Assembly (NCBI GenBank): GCA_947498935.1
Contig: CANMMM010000002.1
Coordinates: 1 to 64,000 of the forward strand
Origin: an uncultured Aquimarina sp.
Lineage (GTDB): Bacteria; Bacteroidota; Bacteroidia; Flavobacteriales; Flavobacteriaceae
Reading direction: 5' to 3'
Length of the DNA stretch: 64,000 nt
The notes below the pieces were generated by a model. It did no database searches, had not been told where the DNA came from, and saw only the letters and a program-made list of their open reading frames with translations. This document shows, piece after piece, positions 62,025-64,000 of the stretch. Within the stretch, counting starts at the first letter, position 1, and the number at the start of each line of letters is the position of its first letter. Both the position numbers and the translations under genes were made by a program.

Positions 62025-62626
62025 TTCACCATTTTTTTTGTTGTTAACGCTTGTAAAACCTCGGCTACCTTTTTTACCAGCCTTTTTTTACAATTGTACT
62101 TTGCCTGTACCAGCGCTTGGTAATTCGTATACCCAAACGTGTCTACTACATCTTTTAACTTAGTTTCTGTATCCAATGCCTCCTCCATCAATGCCTTACA
62201 TTTGGGCGATAATGTTTCTAAAGCGATTTCTAATGCTTTAAATTGCAAAAACTCAGCGTGCGCATCGCGTTTTTCCTCCTCATTCCCCAGCGTATCTTCC
62301 CATTGCACAGCTTGATCCATCATAGGGTCTTCACTTAGGATCACAGACGCCCAAGCCTCTCTCTTTTTTAATAAAAAAGCATTTTTACACATCCTGTAGA
62401 TATACCCAACACTATTATCAGGTATCGCCTCTTGCTGTAGTACGAAGCGTTCCCAAAATTTTTGCATAGATACCAGGTACATATCCTTAATATCCTCTTC
62501 GGTAGTCGTCAGTCTCTCTAATTTAGGATGCAGTGTTTGAAAAGTTTCTTCGAAAAATCTATTAAAAGGAAAATAATTTCCTTGAATTGCATGATCAATT
62601 ATTGTTTGCACTTCATGTTTTTCCAT
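62021..62626 (-). CDS. ECF-like RNA polymerase sigma factor
   Basis: This 201-residue cytoplasmic sigma factor has region 2 at about 20-95 (FNRFFEETFQTLHPKLERL ... DMYLVSMQKFWERF, YIYRMCKNAFLLKKREAW). Region 4 is at about 130-195 (LEIALETLSPKCKALMEEALD ... LKDVVDTFGYTNYQALVQAKYNCKKRLV). It overlaps the anti-sigma gene by four bases. A -7 box TAAGTTTG lies about 90 bp upstream. It is the first gene of the three-gene operon. Confidence 0.87.
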   Translation of the reverse strand: MEKHEVQTIIDHAIQGNYFPFNRFFEETFQTLHPKLERLTTTEEDIKDMYLVSMQKFWERFVLQQEAIPDNSVGYIYRMCKNAFLLKKREAWASVILSEDPMMDQAVQWEDTLGNEEEKRDAHAEFLQFKALEIALETLSPKCKALMEEALDTETKLKDVVDTFGYTNYQALVQAKYNCKKRLVKKVAEVLQALTTKKMVK

Positions 62627-62672
62627 ACACTAAGTCATCCAAGAGGTTGATGGGGTTATACTTTTTTGCTAT

Positions 62673-62701
62673 CGAAGTGATGGTTATTTTTTTGTCCACT
62701 T
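62673..62701. repeat. End-only remnant of family 1 repeat
   Basis: GAAGTGATGGTTATTTTTTT and CCACTTC face each other across 29 bp, as if nearly all of an element had been deleted. It lies inside the leader of the sigma operon. Confidence 0.35.
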
Positions 62702-62717
62702 CATTGCTATACTAGCA

Positions 62718-62725
62718 CAAACTTA
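62718..62725 (-). promoter_or_regulatory. -7 promoter box of the sigma / CHAT operon
   Basis: TAAGTTTG on the minus strand matches TAnnTTTG and predicts a leader of about 85 nt before the sigma ATG. No clear TTG lies at the usual spacing, so the promoter may need an activator or the operon's own sigma. Confidence 0.45.
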
Positions 62726-62784
62726 CGTATTTCCAAAGAAAATAAAGTAGCTACTTCTAATTATATGATCGTATATAGTAAGTA

Positions 62785-62872
62785 GGGCGTTACCACAAGG
62801 GTCGGGCTTTCCGCTGTATCTTTTTTGTTTTGTAAGGAAAACAAAAAAGGATGCCGCTCCTATCCCTAACGC
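62785..62872 (+). repeat. Family 2 repeat R8 (subtype I)
   Basis: This 88-bp copy runs GGGCGTTACCACAAGGGTCG to CCCTAACGC, with the inner hairpin CTTTTTTGTTTT / AAAACAAAAAAGG. It lies between the sigma operon promoter and the second 701-bp repeat. Confidence 0.85.
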
Positions 62873-62907
62873 AAAACCATGAGTTCTGAATATGAGACAC
62901 TAACACC

Positions 62908-62937
62908 AAAAAAAAAGATGCCTATACAATAGACATC
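62908..62937 (-). terminator. Terminator of the 111-residue secreted protein gene, copy 2
   Basis: This is the same GATGCCTAT/ATAGACATC hairpin as in copy 1, followed on the minus strand by nine T. Confidence 0.75.
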
Positions 62938-62975
62938 CTCTCTCACTAATTAACCCTTATTAATTTGTAATCTAA

Positions 62976-63311
62976 TTATGGCACCAAGTTGATAGCAACT
63001 TCAGTGTTTACTGTGTATATGTTTGAATTCCCTTTTGTGTCAGTATAAGCTAAAGCTGTTGTAGGCTTTAAATTGTTTTTAGTGATCAATTTGTTATAAA
63101 ACTCCGCCTTTGTGTGCGTTACAGTATCAGTAGCATTGTCTGCAATGGTAATCTGTAAATTATGAGCTGAAATTAATTCCTTGTAGAAATCAGTTTTACT
63201 TCCTTGTATTGTTTTAACATCAAGCTGTTTTTTTGTAGGAATTGTATTTTCCTGTGCTTGAACAAATGAAAAAGAAAATAAAACGATGATTACAAGGGTA
63301 ATAGCTTTCAT
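62976..63311 (-). CDS. Small secreted protein with a duplicated motif, copy 2
   Basis: These 111 residues are identical to the protein at 51091 except for Lys to Thr in LDVKTIQ and Ala to Asp in NATDTVT. It has the same signal peptide and the same two DFYKELI / EFYNKLI segments. Both copies keep promoter box, leader and terminator, so both are likely expressed. Function is unknown. Confidence 0.75.
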   Translation of the reverse strand: MKAITLVIIVLFSFSFVQAQENTIPTKKQLDVKTIQGSKTDFYKELISAHNLQITIADNATDTVTHTKAEFYNKLITKNNLKPTTALAYTDTKGNSNIYTVNTEVAINLVP

Positions 63312-63348
63312 AATTAGGGGCTTTAATGATTACTAATTGATTCTGTAA

Positions 63349-63356
63349 CAAATTTA
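63349..63356 (-). promoter_or_regulatory. -7 promoter box, 111-residue protein gene copy 2
   Basis: TAAATTTG on the minus strand, 37 bp before the ATG at 63311, identical in position to copy 1. Confidence 0.55.
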
Positions 63357-63631
63357 AAACGAAAGACTTATCAAAAAAAGAAAAAAGAAAACTTTTGGAC
63401 AAAGTGGTTTTTTATCTCGTTGAACTACACAAATTTTACGGAAAAACCGTAATTATTTAAACACTATTTTAATAATTTTTGTAGTTTTTTAACATTTTCA
63501 CCTCTTATTTATAGCGATTTACGTCAATTCTGTAAGAATAAACGTTAATACCTAGCCATAAATTATTGCTTTTACAAAATACTAGTACACCATCAAACTC
63601 ACTCTATGTTTTTTTAATAAGACATCTAATA

Positions 63632-63671
63632 AAAAAGCCTCTACGCGATCAGATTGACGTTGAAGCTTTTT
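63632..63671 (-). terminator. Hairpin after the edge lipoprotein gene
   Basis: AAAAAGCCTC pairs with GAAGCTTTTT with one mismatch, and on the minus strand it ends in a T-run. It lies 12 bp beyond the stop of the gene at 63684. Confidence 0.5.
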
Positions 63672-63683
63672 GCGACCTACTAT

Positions 63684-64000
63684 TTAGTCTATCAATTCCA
63701 TAGCATCTATTTCTATCCTTTTTTCACAATACTCATCGGAGGCTGACCAGTTGAATTGTACTTTTATAGGCAATGCCTCTTTCTCTAAATCAATCATACT
63801 ACTTTCTGGCACTTCATAAAAAAGACGGTCAGATGCCACACCATCAATATCTATGATCCATCCCCCACAACATGTACATCGTGCCATATCAAAACCTGTA
63901 ATCGTTCCTGTAGCTTCAAATGCGATTGGATCATTATCATCATTGTTATCACAACTTACCATAAGACATCCAACAGCTACTAAAAAAGTTAAAAATTTAA
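63684..64000 (-). CDS. Small lipoprotein, N-terminus cut by the window edge
   Basis: The frame stays open to the window end. The codons before the internal ATG at 63962 read KFLTFLVAVGCLMVSCDNN, a lipoprotein signal peptide with lipobox LMVSC, so the true start is just beyond 64000. The mature part is about 88 residues. It is acidic at first (DNNDDNDP), then GTITGFDMARCTCCGGWIIDIDGV with a CxCC motif, a pattern I have seen in small Bacteroidota lipoproteins. Two more acidic strands and Cys near the end (DEYCEKRIEIDAMELID) follow. Function is unknown. Confidence 0.7.
   Translation of the reverse strand, partial: KFLTFLVAVGCLMVSCDNNDDNDPIAFEATGTITGFDMARCTCCGGWIIDIDGVASDRLFYEVPESSMIDLEKEALPIKVQFNWSASDEYCEKRIEIDAMELID

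Larger units (their letters stand above)
62908..63608. repeat. 701-bp direct repeat, copy 2
   Basis: This is the second copy of the segment at 51023-51723, in the same orientation, with no indels apart from A-run length. The two copies bracket 11.2 kb that holds the LRR pair and the sigma / CHAT operon. Confidence 0.9.

Noticed and set aside
51023..63608. A composite transposon made by the 701-bp repeats
   Set aside because: The repeats carry no transposase or terminal inverted repeats, only a small secreted-protein gene. Homologous recombination between them is possible, but transposition is not supported.
1..64000. CRISPR array
   Set aside because: The regularly repeated sequences here are dispersed singly, not as short repeats with equal spacers. 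No cas gene is present, although the TPR-CHAT protein recalls type III-E effectors.

Overview
The window is AT-rich bacterial DNA that fits the family Flavobacteriaceae (Bacteroidota). Several independent signs agree. There are four type IX secretion (T9SS) substrates with type A or type B C-terminal sorting domains. ProS is of the eukaryote/archaea-like short type. A type III and a type II glutamine synthetase are divergent neighbours. There is a triple-tyrosine/LuxR hybrid sensor and a curlin-repeat curli locus. Promoters carry the Bacteroidota -7 box TAnnTTTG. The genus cannot be fixed from the sequence alone. No rRNA, CRISPR array, phage or intact transposase gene is visible.

Layout. 1-10 kb: two tandem tRNA-Glu genes, proS, a Tyr/Arg/Ser-rich lipoprotein, a FadL-type porin, a type-B T9SS protein, then folE, cysS, yidD and lgt. 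10.8-19 kb: a 1,474-residue secreted protein with two GH26-like catalytic domains, and a probable dedicated one-piece sensor-regulator upstream. 19.3-21.9 kb: prfA and purM. 22.2-28.1 kb: a curli (functional amyloid) operon in the order curlin, minor curlin, CsgE-like, CsgF, CsgG, propeller lipoprotein. 28.4-31.9 kb: glutamine synthetases III and II. 32.4-35.2 kb: two tandem HYR-domain lipoproteins. 35.2-40.2 kb: a Ca/Na antiporter, a BlaI/BlaR1-like pair under a long perfect palindrome, an ECF sigma factor and a secreted protein. 40.4-46.5 kb: apt, tRNA-Arg, a YhcG-type nuclease with a zinc-ribbon partner, a RadC-like protein and several small unknown proteins. 47-50 kb: a TonB-dependent receptor with a thioredoxin. 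50.1-50.8 kb: a small toxin/antitoxin-like pair. 51-63.6 kb: two copies of a 701-bp direct repeat, each encoding a 111-residue secreted protein, flank two tandem leucine-rich-repeat T9SS proteins and an operon of sigma factor, membrane anti-sigma/TPR protein and membrane-anchored TPR-CHAT protease. The right edge cuts a lipoprotein gene.

Two families of small fold-back repeats run through the intergenic spaces. Family 1 is a ~162-bp imperfect palindrome with ends GAAGTGGTTTAAACTTTTT and centre GTAGCGCTGC. It occurs as full, half, internally deleted and end-only copies, and it sits at the borders of both tandem gene duplications. Family 2 is an ~88-103 bp element running from GGGCGTTACC to CCCTAACGC, with eight copies in two subtypes.

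The most interesting candidate system is the sigma / anti-sigma-TPR / TPR-CHAT operon at 57969-62626. It looks like a protease-gated transcription switch and recalls the protease-controlled sigma factor of type III-E CRISPR loci, but here there is no CRISPR and both partners are membrane-bound. Other notable points are a CsgE fused to an Ig-like domain, a CsgG fused to an extra barrel-like domain, and a conserved double operator upstream of the duplicated HYR lipoproteins.
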